Counted from the first letter of the stretch, positions 9,802-21,400 are shown. The stretch is DNA of 64,000 bases from Streptomyces mobaraensis (GCF_020099395.1 NZ_CP083590.1:3906001-3970000); one strand, 5' to 3'. Translations and numbers: made by a program. The notes: generated from the letters alone by a model not told the origin.

Positions 9802-10686
9802 ATGGTCGACATCGAGGTGCGGGAGCTGCGGTACTTCCGGGCCGTGGTCCAGGAGCTCAACTTCTCGCGGGCGGCGCGGCGCCTGGGGATGTCACAGCCG
9901 CCACTCTCCCGCGCCATCGCCCAACTCGAACGGCGGCTGGGCGTACGGCTCTTCGAGCGCGGCAATCGGCGGATGGAGCTGACGCCGGCGGGCATCGCCC
10001 TGGCGGAGGAGGCGGTCCGTGCTCTCGACGCGGTCGAGGCCGCCGCCCGTCGGACGCGCCGCGCCGGTGCGGCCGTGCCGTCGCTCGTCCTCACGGCCAA
10101 GGCCGGCGTGGCGACGCACCTGCTGCGCCGCGTGGTCACCGCCTACCGGGCCCTGCCCGGTGCCCCGGACGTACGGGTCACCCTCAGCGGCTACGGCGAG
10201 CAGGCGGCCATGGTCCGGGACGGACGCGCGGACGTGGCGCTGCTCGGGACCCCCTTCGACCGGCACGGGATCGAGTACGAGCCGCTGTTCTCCGAACCCC
10301 GGGTGGCCGTGCTCCCCGCGGGCCATCCGCTGGCCGCCCGCGCCGCGCTGAGCTGTGCCGATCTGGAAGACCTGCCCATGCCGAACTGCCCGGGCCTGAG
10401 CGGTGCGGAACGGGCCTACTGGTCGGAGCCCGGCGTGCCCGGTCCGGTTGTCCGCGACAGCTCGCAGCTCATGGAAGCCGTGGCGCTGGGCCAGGCGGTG
10501 GCCCTGATTCCGGAGTCCTTGGCGGAACTGCACCCCCGGGGCGACGTGGTCCACCGGCCGGTTCCCGACGCGAAGCCGTACGAGACGGCTGTCGCCTGGC
10601 GCGAAGGGATCCGCGAGGGCTGGGTGGGGCGGTTGGTGCGGACGGTGGCGGAGCTGGCAGAGCGGGAGGTGCGACGGGCCGCGTGA
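9802..10686 (+). CDS. LysR-family transcriptional regulator
   Basis: The 294-residue product shows the LysR winged helix-turn-helix at residues 5-65 (LRYFRAVVQELNFSRAARRL, SQPPLSRAIAQLERRLGVRLFER) and the two-lobed periplasmic-binding-like effector domain from about residue 90 (PSLVLTAKAG, DGRADVALLG). Such proteins are usually activators or dual regulators needing a small co-inducer and often control a divergent gene, here the SDR at 8880-9638. No ribosome-binding site precedes the ATG; a -10 box fits a leaderless transcript. The co-inducer is unknown. Confidence 0.9.
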   Translation: MVDIEVRELRYFRAVVQELNFSRAARRLGMSQPPLSRAIAQLERRLGVRLFERGNRRMELTPAGIALAEEAVRALDAVEAAARRTRRAGAAVPSLVLTAKAGVATHLLRRVVTAYRALPGAPDVRVTLSGYGEQAAMVRDGRADVALLGTPFDRHGIEYEPLFSEPRVAVLPAGHPLAARAALSCADLEDLPMPNCPGLSGAERAYWSEPGVPGPVVRDSSQLMEAVALGQAVALIPESLAELHPRGDVVHRPVPDAKPYETAVAWREGIREGWVGRLVRTVAELAEREVRRAA

Positions 10687-10822
10687 GGCGGGTGGACGGG
10701 AGTCTTCCGAGCCGGGGGCGGCGGGGTGGCTTCGTCGCCGAGGGCAGCCGACGCCCGTCCCCTCGCCGTCCATGTCGGGACGGCGGCGGCGGGCTGTTCC
10801 TGGAGGACGGCTTCGTCGGCCG

Positions 10823-11299
10823 TCAGGCGGAGGGCCGGCGGGACGTCGCGTCGTCCGGCGTGAGGTCGCGGGCGAGGACGATCTCGCCGTCGTCCAGGTC
10901 GCCCGTCTCGCCGAAGCCGGCCGCCCGGTAGAGCCGGAAGGCGACGTGGTTGCCCGGTACGACGCTGAGGCGCATCCGGGTGTGCCCCGCCGCGCGGGCG
11001 CGGTCGAGGACGGCGGCCAGACCGGCGTGGCCGAGCCGCTGCCCCTGGAAGCGCTGGTCGATCATGTAACGGGAGAGCGAGACGGTCCCGGGGGTGTCCT
11101 CGGACGGGTGCAGCAGGGCGAACCCGATCAGATCGGAGCCGTGCAGCAGGGCGAGCGGATCGGCCGCCGGGTACGCCCAGGCGTCGGCCAGCGAGCGGAC
11201 GTTGGGGGCGACGAACTCCCGTTGGCCGGACCCCACGTCCAGGGCGATGACCGCCTCGTAGGTGTCCACGGTGACCGGTTCGCAGCGCACGGGGATCAT
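10823..11299 (-). CDS. GNAT-family N-acetyltransferase
   Basis: This 158-residue protein has a GNAT domain: RYMIDQRFQGQRLGHAGLAAVLDRA contains the acetyl-CoA pyrophosphate loop (R/Q-x-x-G-x-G/A), with the conserved NHVAFRLYRAAGFGETGD motif near the C-terminus. GNAT enzymes move an acetyl group from acetyl-CoA to an amine; the substrate here is unknown. I place the start at the ATG at 11299 because a promoter with GTGACG, 17 bases, TAGGAT puts the transcript start one base before it. A GTG at 11335 with GGAGGAG upstream would add 12 residues and is the alternative. Confidence 0.8.
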   Translation of the reverse strand: MIPVRCEPVTVDTYEAVIALDVGSGQREFVAPNVRSLADAWAYPAADPLALLHGSDLIGFALLHPSEDTPGTVSLSRYMIDQRFQGQRLGHAGLAAVLDRARAAGHTRMRLSVVPGNHVAFRLYRAAGFGETGDLDDGEIVLARDLTPDDATSRRPSA

Positions 11300-11306
11300 G
11301 CGCGGC

Positions 11307-11335
11307 ATCCTAGGCAGCGGGGTCCGGGGCGTCAC
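11307..11335 (-). promoter_or_regulatory. Promoter of the GNAT gene (leaderless)
   Basis: On the minus strand GTGACG (11335-11330) and TAGGAT (11312-11307) are spaced by 17 bases, a near-consensus vegetative promoter. The predicted start point is 11300, beside the ATG at 11299. Confidence 0.6.
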
Positions 11336-11405
11336 TCGGGTTCCGCTCCTCCGCGGCTCGCCGCGCCGCTTCCGCGTTCTCCGCGTTCTTTCATACGAGG
11401 TTCTC

Positions 11406-11822
11406 TCATACGAGCCGCACCGAACCCATGGCCCGCGTCACCGTGATCTCGATCAGGACGCGGTCGGGGCTGGGCTCGGGGGTCCGCTCGTAGCGCTCCG
11501 CGTAGCGGGCGACCGCGTCGGCGACGGCGTCCGGCTCCGTGCGGACGACGGCCGTGCCCTCCAGGGTGGCCCACAGCCCGCCCGGAGCGACCTGGCAGAG
11601 CGCGACGCGGAGGCCGTCCGGGCCGGCCGCGAGGACGTTGGAGACCTTGGCGCTCTGCTTGCGGGTGATCACCCGGGCTATGGACGCCTCCGGGTCGAAC
11701 GTGGCACCCACCGGCACGACGTGCGGGCTGCCGTCCCGGCGGAGGGTGGTGAGGGTCGGGAAATGGCGCTCGCGCCAGAACGCGACGTAGGCGTCCGGCA
11801 GGTTGCGGAGGTCGTGGGCCAT
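11406..11822 (-). CDS. PPOX-class (F420-dependent type) oxidoreductase
   Basis: The 138-residue product resembles the split-barrel PPOX/F420 family: an N-terminal helix, TLTTLRRDGSPHVVPVGATFD, VITRKQSAKVSNVLA and a VRTEPDAVADAVARYAERY helix near the C-terminus. Family members bind F420 or FMN in a groove between two subunits and reduce diverse substrates. Streptomyces makes F420, which fits. The ATG at 11822 lacks a ribosome-binding site but has TACCCT placed for a leaderless mRNA. It lies between the GNAT and Uma2 genes on the same strand, with no sign of shared function. Confidence 0.8.
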   Translation of the reverse strand: MAHDLRNLPDAYVAFWRERHFPTLTTLRRDGSPHVVPVGATFDPEASIARVITRKQSAKVSNVLAAGPDGLRVALCQVAPGGLWATLEGTAVVRTEPDAVADAVARYAERYERTPEPSPDRVLIEITVTRAMGSVRLV

Positions 11823-11829
11823 GGCCGCC

Positions 11830-11835
11830 AGGGTA
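11830..11835 (-). promoter_or_regulatory. -10 box of the PPOX gene (leaderless)
   Basis: TACCCT on the minus strand predicts initiation at 11823, one base before the ATG at 11822. Confidence 0.5.
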
Positions 11836-11847
11836 GTGGCCCGGGAG

Positions 11848-12432
11848 TCAGAGGAAGTCGGTGGTGTCGAGATCGAAGTCGAAGGGGGCGGGGAGGGGGA
11901 GGGGCTTGCCGAAGGGGACGCTGTGCACCTCCGTGTAGTCCTCCTTCGCCGGTTCGGCGAAGAGCGTCACCGTGCTCTCGTCGCGGTCCACGAGGAGGTA
12001 GAGGGGGATGCCGGCGCGGGCGTAGCAGTGGCGCTTGGCGACGCGGTCGCGTTCCGGCTTGCTGCTGGTCACCTCGGCGACCATGGCGACGCCTTCCGGG
12101 GGCATCCACGTCGGTGCGCCACGGAAGAGACGTCGTTCCCGCGGGGCGAAGGTGGCGTCCGGAATGGCGTAGTTCTTCGGGCACGACCCGCCTCGGGGCA
12201 GTTTCAGCCCCTTGTTGCCCGAGTACTGCATGCGGACCTTCGCGTGGTCGTACATCTGCGCGACGATCAGCTCGATGGCGTCCTCGTGGTCGCCGTCCGG
12301 CGCCGGTGACACGACGATCTCCCCCTCGATGAATTCCGCCTGGAACCCCTCCGGGGTCTCCAGGGTCAGGAAGTAGTCCAGGAGGGTCTCTTCCGGCGTC
12401 ATAAGCCTTGGCTCTTGTGCCATAGCCGTCAT
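11848..12432 (-). CDS. Uma2-family (DUF820) putative nuclease-fold protein
   Basis: This 194-residue protein has the Uma2 core: EFIEGEIVVSPAP, PDATFAPRE, MVAEVTSSKPERDRVAKRHCYA and GIPLYLLVDRDESTVTLF. Conserved acidic residues and the Lys after the EVTSS motif match the predicted PD-(D/E)XK site, though no activity is established for this family branch. GGGAGG six bases upstream confirms the ATG at 12432. It is only distantly similar to the Uma2 protein at 703-1257, so the two are not a recent duplication. It lies immediately upstream of, and divergent from, clpB. Confidence 0.8.
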   Translation of the reverse strand: MTAMAQEPRLMTPEETLLDYFLTLETPEGFQAEFIEGEIVVSPAPDGDHEDAIELIVAQMYDHAKVRMQYSGNKGLKLPRGGSCPKNYAIPDATFAPRERRLFRGAPTWMPPEGVAMVAEVTSSKPERDRVAKRHCYARAGIPLYLLVDRDESTVTLFAEPAKEDYTEVHSVPFGKPLPLPAPFDFDLDTTDFL

Positions 12433-12558
12433 GCTGCACCTCCCCGTAAGCGAACGCCAGCATGGCGCCCCCGCCCCCGGTGGCGGCCCGTTCGTCGTAC
12501 CGCTTCACTCGCAAGGGGGAGCGCCGGGGGAGTGTCCGGACGGACTACCGTGGCAAGG

Positions 12559-12579
12559 GTTGAGTGGAATAGACTCAAC
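12559..12579 (+). promoter_or_regulatory. HAIR operator of clpB
   Basis: GTTGAGT-N7-ACTCAAC forms a perfect 7+7 inverted repeat 58 bases upstream of the clpB start. It differs from the consensus HAIR (CTTGAGT-N7-ACTCAAG) only in the symmetrical outermost pair. It joins clpB to the HspR regulon seen at dnaK. Confidence 0.85.
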
Positions 12580-12637
12580 TTATCGCACGTTGCCGAAAGC
12601 AGGATGAAGAAGCGAACCCGAGGAGGAGCTCCCCGTC

Positions 12638-15259
<2,622 letters not shown>

Positions 15260-15419
15260 GGCGGCGGCCCGCCGGCCCGGGCGGCCCGTCGGCCCGGACT
15301 CCGGACGGCCCGGAGTGCCCCCCTGGCGCGTGGTCGGTGAGCGACGCATGCGCCAGGGGTTGCGGGGCAGGGGCTGGTGTGGGGGAGGATGGCCGCAACC
15401 GTACGAAGGGAAATCCACG

Positions 15420-15968
15420 GTGAGCATCGACCCGTCCTCGATTCCGAATTTCGGGGGCCAGCCCGAGCCGCAGCCCGAAGAGACGGGCCCGGCCGGTCCC
15501 GTCATCCCCGACCAGGACCTGGTCAAGCAGCTCCTGGAGCAGATGGAGCTGAAGTACCTCGTGGACGACGAGGGTGACCTCGCGGCTCCGTGGGAGCAGT
15601 TCCGTACGTATTTCATGTTCCGCGGTGAGGAGGAGCAGCAGGTCTTCTCCGTGCGGACGTTCTACGACCGGCCGCACGGCATCGACGACAAGGGCAAGCT
15701 GCTCGAGGTCATCGACGACTGGAACCGCCGCACCCTGTGGCCCAAGGTCTACACGCACACCAACGACGACGGCACGGTCCGCCTCATCGGCGAGGCCCAG
15801 ATGCTGATCGGCGTCGGGGTGTCGCTGGAGCACTTCGTGTCCAGCACCGTCAGCTGGGTCCGCGCCTCGGTCGAGTTCGACCGCTGGCTCGTGGAGCAGC
15901 TGGGTCTGGAGGAGGACCTGGAGTCCGGCGACGGCGACGGCGGCGACAAGCCCGACGCCGACGCCTGA
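15420..15968 (+). CDS. YbjN-domain protein (type III secretion chaperone fold)
   Basis: The 182-residue protein has a Pro/Glu-rich leader, then the YbjN-type core from about residue 28: LLEQMELKYLVDDEGDLAAPWEQFRTYFMFRGEE is followed by VIDDWNRRTLWPKVYTHTNDDG and a C-terminal helix ending in an Asp/Gly-rich tail. The fold resembles type III secretion chaperones and is widespread in actinobacteria without an assigned job. GTG at 15420 is chosen because AAGGGA lies eight bases upstream; the open frame extends 35 codons further back without a ribosome-binding site. It follows clpB after a 160-base GC-rich gap that holds no gene. Confidence 0.75.
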   Translation: MSIDPSSIPNFGGQPEPQPEETGPAGPVIPDQDLVKQLLEQMELKYLVDDEGDLAAPWEQFRTYFMFRGEEEQQVFSVRTFYDRPHGIDDKGKLLEVIDDWNRRTLWPKVYTHTNDDGTVRLIGEAQMLIGVGVSLEHFVSSTVSWVRASVEFDRWLVEQLGLEEDLESGDGDGGDKPDADA

Positions 15969-16014
15969 TCCTCCGGACGACGCCGGCCCGGGCCCTGCAT
16001 GGGCAGCCCCGGCC

Positions 16015-17223
16015 CTACATGGGCAGCCGGGCCGCCGTCACCAGGTAGGTCCCGTAGACCAACGAGAGCCCGGCCAGCGCGCCGACCGTCACCGCGACGG
16101 TGCGCGACCGGGCTCTCGTCATGCCCAGGGCCAGCGGGATCAGCAGCGGGAAGGCGGGCAGCAGGAAGCGCGGCTTGGACGCGAAGTAGCTGGAGCCGCC
16201 GAGGGCGATCACGCACAGCACCAGGGTGTAGGCCAGCAGTGGGGCGGGCGGCCGTTCCAGCACGAGGAAGACGAGCGCGACCAGCGCGACGACCAGGACG
16301 CCCAGGGAGCCGTAGTACGCCATCCCGTCGCGGCCGGTGAACAGGTGCCGGACGAACCGGAACGCGTCGGCGCCGAAGTCGAACCGCGACCCCCACCGCC
16401 GTTGCACGGTGAAGTAGCCCAGCGGGCCGAACCCCGAGCGGTGGCCGGCCCACAGCACGTAACCGGCCCACCCCAGCGGGGCGAGCGCGAGGCCGGTCCA
16501 CAGCCGCCAGTCGGCGCGGGAGCGCGGTTCCCGGCGCAGGATGGCCAGCGTGGCGCAGCCGACGGCGGCGGCGACGGCGATGGCGTTGGGCCGGGAGAGC
16601 CCGGCGGCCAGCGCGAGCGCCCCCGCCCAGAGGTGCCGGCGGGTGACGACGGCGTAGAGCGCCCACGCGGCGAGGGCGGTCATCAGGGATTCCGTGTAGC
16701 CCATCGTCTGCACGATGGAGTGGGGCAGCAGCCCCCAGAGGAGCACCAGCCAGGTGGCCGCCCGCCGCCCGTACAGCCGCTCGCCGACGGCGTAGATCCC
16801 CCAGGCCGCGCAGGCCGCGGCGGTCCAGGCGACGACGAGCTGCGCGGAGACGATCGAGAACGGGGTCAGCACGGTCACCGCGTGCACCAGGCCGGGGAAG
16901 AGCGGGAAGAACGCGTAGTCGCTGTAGATCACCGAGTGGCTGGTGGGGGACGGGAGGATCAGTCCGTAGCCGTCCTCGGCGATGCCCGCGTACCAGATCG
17001 CGTCCCAGGAGTGGCCGAGCAGGGTGCGCGGGTGGCGGCCGGTGGACCAGGCCCAGGAGGCCATCGTGGCCACGCCGGCCAGCCGGGCCGCGGCGTAGAG
17101 CACGAGCGCGGGCAGGGCGCGGCGCAGCGCCTCGCGCGCCCGTTCCCGGCGCCGGGCCTGGCCGCCGGCGGGGGCGCGGCGCGGCTCCGGGGCACGGACG
17201 GGCACGGCGGTGTCGGCGGACAC
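16015..17223 (-). CDS. Polytopic membrane glycosyltransferase (PIG-V mannosyltransferase-like)
   Basis: About ten hydrophobic helices fill this 402-residue protein. Early loops carry WDAIWYAGIAEDGY and YSDYAFFPLFPGLVHAV, typical of the GT-C mannosyltransferases of the PIG-V type, where acidic residues outside the first helix bind a polyprenyl-phosphate sugar. The lipid-linked donor and acceptor are inferred, not proven. The GTG at 17223 follows GAGGAGG; the open frame upstream is Arg/Pro-rich noise. It is convergent with the YbjN gene and divergent from the aminotransferase. Confidence 0.75.
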   Translation of the reverse strand: MSADTAVPVRAPEPRRAPAGGQARRRERAREALRRALPALVLYAAARLAGVATMASWAWSTGRHPRTLLGHSWDAIWYAGIAEDGYGLILPSPTSHSVIYSDYAFFPLFPGLVHAVTVLTPFSIVSAQLVVAWTAAACAAWGIYAVGERLYGRRAATWLVLLWGLLPHSIVQTMGYTESLMTALAAWALYAVVTRRHLWAGALALAAGLSRPNAIAVAAAVGCATLAILRREPRSRADWRLWTGLALAPLGWAGYVLWAGHRSGFGPLGYFTVQRRWGSRFDFGADAFRFVRHLFTGRDGMAYYGSLGVLVVALVALVFLVLERPPAPLLAYTLVLCVIALGGSSYFASKPRFLLPAFPLLIPLALGMTRARSRTVAVTVGALAGLSLVYGTYLVTAARLPM

Positions 17224-17479
17224 GGGACCTCCTCGGGGCACCTCCCGGGCCGGCCGGGGAGGGCGCGGCCGGGCCCCGCGGGGACGGGCCGGGCGGCGGG
17301 ACCGGTCGGGGCGCCGGGGACGGCGCCGGTACGGACGGTGCGGAACGTGCGGCATACCGACCATGCGTCCGGGGCCTCGCGCGCGTGGCGCGTCACGCCC
17401 GTAGGGGGCGCGGCTTCCACCCGGCTGGCGCACCGGGACGGCGGCGCCCGGTACCCGGGCACGGGTGTTCGCGTCCGCC

Positions 17480-17485
17480 TAGGGT
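17480..17485 (+). promoter_or_regulatory. -10 box of the aminotransferase gene
   Basis: TAGGGT lies about 45 bases before the ATG at 17531, predicting a leader of about 40 bases with a GGGAGGGG ribosome-binding site. Confidence 0.45.
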
Positions 17486-17530
17486 GGTCCGGGTCACGGA
17501 CAGTCCGGAGGACGACCGGGAGGGGCGCGG

Positions 17531-18811
17531 ATGAGCGCGGAACACGGTGGAGCGCACGGCGGAGCGCCGGGCGGCACGGGGAACGGGACGCGGGGGCCGG
17601 CGGCCCGGCTCACGGGACTCGGCACGTCGGTGTTCACGGAGATGACCGAGCTGGCCCGGAGCACCGGGGCGGTCAACCTGGGGCAGGGCGTGCCGGAGCT
17701 GGGCAGCCCGCGCGCGCTGCTGGAGGACGTCGCGGCGGCGGTGCTGGCCGGGGCCAACCAGTACCCGCCGGCGCACGGCACGCCCGCGCTGCGCGAGGCG
17801 GTCGCCGCGCACCAGCGGCGGCGGTACGGGCTGGAGTACGACCCGCTGGGCGAGGTGCTGGTGACGACGGGCGCCACCGAGGCGCTCGCCGGGGCGCTGC
17901 TGGGGCTGTGCGATCCGGGGGACGAGGTGCTGGCCTTCGACCCCTGCTACGACGCCTACGCGGCGGTGGCCCGCTTCGCGGGCGCGAAGCTCGTGCCCGT
18001 GCCGCTGGTCACGGAGGGGGACGCCTTCGTGCTGGACGCGGACGCGCTGCGGGCCGCCGTCACGCCGCGGACCCGGGTGCTGGTGCTGAACACGCCGCAC
18101 AACCCGACGGGCAAGGTCTTCACATCGGCGGAACTGGAGGCCGTCGCCGCGGTGTGCCGCGAGCACGGGCTGACGGTTGTGACGGACGAGGTGTACGAGC
18201 ACCTGGTGTTTGGCGAGGGCAGCCAAGAAGGGGCAGAAGGAGCAGAAGGGGGAGAGCGGAACGGGCCCGTCCATCGGACGATCGCCGCGCTGCCCGGGAT
18301 GCGGGAGCGGACGTTGACCGTCTCGTCGGCCGGCAAGACGTTCGGGGTGACGGGCTGGAAGGTCGGCTGGGTCTGCGGGCCCGCGCCGCTGGTGGCGGCG
18401 GTGGCGGGAGTGAAGCAGTTTCTCACCTACACCTCGGGCGCGCCCTTCCAGGACGCGCTCGCCCGGGCGCTGGGGGGCGTGGAGGAGTGGGCAGCGGAGC
18501 TGCGGCGGACGCTGGGGCGCAACCGGGATCTGCTGAGCGACGGACTGACGCGCGCCGGGTTGCGCCCCTACCGGGCGGACGCCGGGTATTTCGTCCAGGC
18601 GGACATCCGCGCGTGGGGGCATGGGGACGGCGTGCGATTCTGCCGTGAACTCCCTTTGCGCGCCGGGGTGGTGGCCATTCCGACATCCGCCTTCTTTGTG
18701 CGCCCGGGCGCCCCGTCCCATCTGGTGCGATTCTCGTTCTGCAAGCGCGAGGAAGCCGTTCTCGACGCCGTGGAACGGCTGGAGCGGGCGGCGTCCGCCG
18801 GATCGCGCTGA
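17531..18811 (+). CDS. PLP-dependent class I/II aminotransferase
   Basis: The 426-residue enzyme is a fold-type I aminotransferase. It has VNLGQGVPELGSP at the substrate entry, NTPHNPTGK, DEVYEHLVF and the cofactor lysine in SSAGKTFGVTGWKVGW near residue 269; the final R-x-SF motif (VRFSFCKREE) binds the carboxylate. The sequence is closest to the kynurenine/methionine aminotransferase-like or DapC-like branch rather than to aspartate aminotransferase; the amino donor is uncertain. Oddly, after DEVYEHLVF a Glu/Gly-rich stretch of about 20 residues is inserted, encoded by an imperfect AGAAGGGGC repeat near 18220-18260. The first 25 residues are Gly-rich and probably disordered. Confidence 0.85.
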   Translation: MSAEHGGAHGGAPGGTGNGTRGPAARLTGLGTSVFTEMTELARSTGAVNLGQGVPELGSPRALLEDVAAAVLAGANQYPPAHGTPALREAVAAHQRRRYGLEYDPLGEVLVTTGATEALAGALLGLCDPGDEVLAFDPCYDAYAAVARFAGAKLVPVPLVTEGDAFVLDADALRAAVTPRTRVLVLNTPHNPTGKVFTSAELEAVAAVCREHGLTVVTDEVYEHLVFGEGSQEGAEGAEGGERNGPVHRTIAALPGMRERTLTVSSAGKTFGVTGWKVGWVCGPAPLVAAVAGVKQFLTYTSGAPFQDALARALGGVEEWAAELRRTLGRNRDLLSDGLTRAGLRPYRADAGYFVQADIRAWGHGDGVRFCRELPLRAGVVAIPTSAFFVRPGAPSHLVRFSFCKREEAVLDAVERLERAASAGSR

Positions 18812-18827
18812 GCCCGGAGTGTGCGCC

Positions 18828-18849
18828 CCCGGCGGGTAAACCCGCCGGG
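18828..18849 (+). terminator. Terminator after the aminotransferase gene
   Basis: CCCGGCGGG (18828-18836) pairs with CCCGCCGGG (18841-18849) over a TAAA loop, 16 bases past the stop. Confidence 0.75.
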
Positions 18850-18912
18850 AAACCCCTGGCAAAGGGCGTTTGATCTGGGGATTTGCAAGTGGCCCATGCT
18901 TGACCGCATATG

Positions 18913-18947
18913 CGCCCGGCGGCGACAACTGCCGCCGGGCGTTGTTT
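18913..18947 (+). terminator. Second hairpin with T-rich tail
   Basis: CGCCCGGCGGC (18913-18923) pairs with GCCGCCGGGCG (18931-18941) across GACAACT and is followed by TTGTTT. It is a classical intrinsic terminator and is separate from the one just after the aminotransferase. Confidence 0.75.
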
Positions 18948-19200
18948 CGTTGAACATGTGAGCTGTCCGGCCCACGCGTGGATGGAAAATCGACGATGAT
19001 GGGTAAAAATGCTGTGGGCGCCGTTGGCTTCATGATTTCCTTTCGATCAGAGCCACGTTCAGAGAAAACTCCTGGGATTCTCGGAATCGCCTCCGCCGGA
19101 TCCGGGAGCCTCCAAAGCGGGCATGAGCCGGCGCCTCGAAGATCTGGTCCTCCTCGGGTGGGCCGGCCATCCCCCCACTGTTCGCTCGCGGAGCCGACCC

Positions 19201-19788
19201 ATGCTCACCACCCTCAAGACCGGCTACACCGACACCCGCGCGGCCGACCTGGCCTGGTGCCTGGGCCGGGAACCGCTGCCGGCGCTGGCCGTACTGGATC
19301 TCCAACTCGACGCGTCGTCGGTGCAGTTGCGCCTGCTCGGCGCCTCCCACCAGGTCCTTCTGGAGGAGGACAGCGGCAGCTGTTCGGAGACGGTCGCCTG
19401 CATACCCGGCAGCAGCACCCCACTGCCCCTGGGCGTCGCCAAGCGCGTCGGCAGCTGGGAGTACGAATTCGCGGCCCGCGTCGAGACCTTGACCCGGTGC
19501 TCCTTCGCCGGGCGCGCGCAGGAGCTGCTGGCGCTGGTGGCCGAACACCCCCAGGGGCTCGCCGGAACGTTTCCGGGCGATCCGCACGCCTTCACCGCCC
19601 TGCTCGCCCAGCGCCGGGACGGCCAGGTCAGCTGGCGCACCTGGCACGCGTACCCGCAGGAGGGGCGGCTGGTCGTCACCCGCACCCGGGTGGGCGTGCG
19701 CGCCGACTGCGTCACGCCGGTGGGCGCGCGGGGCGCCGCCCCCCACCCTGGCGCGAGCCCCCTGGCGAACGGCCCGTCCCTCAACTAG
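19201..19788 (+). CDS. DUF2617-family protein
   Basis: The 195-residue protein matches the actinobacterial DUF2617 pattern: LKTGYTDTRAADLAWCLG, LDLQLDASSVQLRLLGASHQVLLE, and an HAYPQEGRLVVTRTRV segment near the C-terminus. No enzymatic motif is visible and the role is unknown. The ATG at 19201 has GGAG eight bases upstream. The last 25 residues are low in complexity. It is followed by the leaderless promoter of a putative aminopropyltransferase 70 bases downstream; in related genomes the two genes are neighbours, to my knowledge, which hints at a shared process. Confidence 0.65.
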   Translation: MLTTLKTGYTDTRAADLAWCLGREPLPALAVLDLQLDASSVQLRLLGASHQVLLEEDSGSCSETVACIPGSSTPLPLGVAKRVGSWEYEFAARVETLTRCSFAGRAQELLALVAEHPQGLAGTFPGDPHAFTALLAQRRDGQVSWRTWHAYPQEGRLVVTRTRVGVRADCVTPVGARGAAPHPGASPLANGPSLN

Positions 19789-19824
19789 CTCGTGCGACAC
19801 CCGCATTGAACTCGTGTGGGTGAC

Positions 19825-19852
19825 GTGACGTGGCCGGATCGTGACGTAGCGT
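19825..19852 (+). promoter_or_regulatory. Promoter of the aminopropyltransferase-like gene (leaderless)
   Basis: GTGACG (19825-19830) and TAGCGT (19847-19852) are spaced by 16 bases. The predicted start point is the A of the ATG at 19859. Confidence 0.55.
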
Positions 19853-19858
19853 TCCGGC

Positions 19859-21400
19859 ATGATCTACCGACCGGTACCCGCACGCTTGCCCGTACCGGCC
19901 GGGCTCGGCCGTCTGCTCGTGCTGATCACGGTCTTCGTCTGCGCCGCCTGCGGCCTGGTGTACGAGCTGGAACTGGTCGCCCTGGCCTCGTACCTCATCG
20001 GCGATTCCGTCACCCAGGCGTCCGTCGTGCTGTCGGTGATGGTCTTCGCCATGGGTGTGGGATCGCTGCTGGCCAAACGGCTGCGGCGGCGCGCCGCGCT
20101 CGGCTTCGCGGCCGTGGAGGCGGTACTGGCCCTGGTCGGCGGGCTGTCGGCGATGGCGCTCTACGCCTGCTTCGCGTGGTACGGCCGCGCGTGGCCCGCT
20201 CTCGTGGTGTTCTCCCTGGTCATCGGGGTGCTCATCGGGGCCGAGGTGCCGCTGCTGATGACCCTCATCCAGCGCGTCCGGCGGCAGGACGCGGGCGGCG
20301 CGGTCGCCGACCTCTTCGCCGCCGACTACGTGGGCGCCCTCGTCGGTGGGCTCGCCTTCCCGTTCCTGCTGCTGCCGATGCTCGGCCAGCTCACCGGGGC
20401 GCTGGTGACCGGTGCGATCAACGCCGTGGCGGGCGGGGCGCTGGTGCTCGCGGTGTTCCGGGGCGACCTCAGCGCCCGCGCCCGCCGGGCCGTGACGGCG
20501 GCGAACGCGCTGGTCCTGGCCCTGCTCGCGGTCTGCTCGGCCCTCACGGGACCGTTCGAACGGGCCGCCCGGCACGCGGTGTACGGCGGGGACGTCCGGG
20601 TCGCCGTCCGCACCGAGCTCCAGGAGATCGTCCTCACCGGGGGCGGCCGCGGCGGCCGTCCGCTCGCCCTTTTCCTCAACGGCCGGCTGCGGTCCGCCGG
20701 TGGTTCCTCCCGCTACCAGGAGGCGCTGGTGCGGCCCGCGACGGCCGGCCCCCACCGGCGCGTCCTGGTGCTCGGCGGCGGCGACGGCCTCGCCCTGCGC
20801 GAGGTGCTGCGGCGGCCCGGGGTGGCGGCGGTGACGGTCGTCGAGCCGGACGCGGCGGTGGTGCGGCTCGCCCGTACCGACCCCGGCCTGCGCCGCCTCA
20901 ACCGGGACGCCTACGCCGACCCCCGGGTCACCGTCGCGCACGCCGACCCCTTCGCCTGGCTGCGGCGCGCCGCGGCCGCCGGGGACCCCTACGACGTGGA
21001 GGTCTGCGATCTGCCGGGGCCGGACGGGCCCGGGGGCGCCAAGCTGTACTCGCAGGAGTTCTACGGGCTGGCCGCGCGGCGCCTCGCGCCCGGCGGGCGC
21101 CTGGTGGTGCACGCCGGGCGTGTGTCGGGGAACGCGCACGACTTCTGGACGGTGGACGCGACCCTGCGGTCGGTCGGCCTGGCCACCGAGGCGTACCGGG
21201 CCGGGGCGGCGGGCGAGGAGTGGGGGTTCCTGCTGGCCGGCCGGGCGGAGGAGGGCGCTCCGGGGCGGGGGCCGGATCGGGGCGAGGGGCTGCCCGCGGG
21301 GCTGCCCGAGGCGTCCGCCGTGGGCGCCCGGCCCGTCGTACGGCCGCCGGGCGCGGCGGAGCCGCCGTCGACGCTGATGCGTCCGCGGTACGAGGAGTGA
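19859..21400 (+). CDS. Membrane-bound polyamine aminopropyltransferase-like protein
   Basis: This 513-residue protein combines about seven transmembrane helices (residues 15-230) with a spermidine-synthase-like domain. The soluble part has the nucleoside-binding [15 protein letters not shown] near 305, [15 protein letters not shown], and CDLPGPDG followed by [21 protein letters not shown]. This is the layout of bacterial SpeE-like membrane proteins whose substrate is often unknown; the D in the LPxP region is kept, so activity is possible. The last 60 residues are low-complexity. No ribosome-binding site is seen, in agreement with the leaderless promoter. Confidence 0.8.
   Translation: MIYRPVPARLPVPAGLGRLLVLITVFVCAACGLVYELELVALASYLIGDSVTQASVVLSVMVFAMGVGSLLAKRLRRRAALGFAAVEAVLALVGGLSAMALYACFAWYGRAWPALVVFSLVIGVLIGAEVPLLMTLIQRVRRQDAGGAVADLFAADYVGALVGGLAFPFLLLPMLGQLTGALVTGAINAVAGGALVLAVFRGDLSARARRAVTAANALVLALLAVCSALTGPFERAARHAVYGGDVRVAVRTELQEIVLTGGGRGGRPLALFLNGRLRSAGGSSRYQEALVRPATAGPHRRVLVLGGGDGLALREVLRRPGVAAVTVVEPDAAVVRLARTDPGLRRLNRDAYADPRVTVAHADPFAWLRRAAAAGDPYDVEVCDLPGPDGPGGAKLYSQEFYGLAARRLAPGGRLVVHAGRVSGNAHDFWTVDATLRSVGLATEAYRAGAAGEEWGFLLAGRAEEGAPGRGPDRGEGLPAGLPEASAVGARPVVRPPGAAEPPSTLMRPRYEE

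Larger units (their letters stand above)
18812..19200. other. 389-base gene-free region with two hairpins
   Basis: No coding region is supported. It holds two terminators (18828-18849 and 18913-18947). Between them a TTGCAA/CATATG pair spaced by 18 bases (about 18883-18912) could be a promoter. The segment 18945-19110 is clearly less GC-rich than the genome and carries no open frame with proper codon bias. It should contain the promoter of the DUF2617 gene and may encode a short RNA. Confidence 0.4.
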
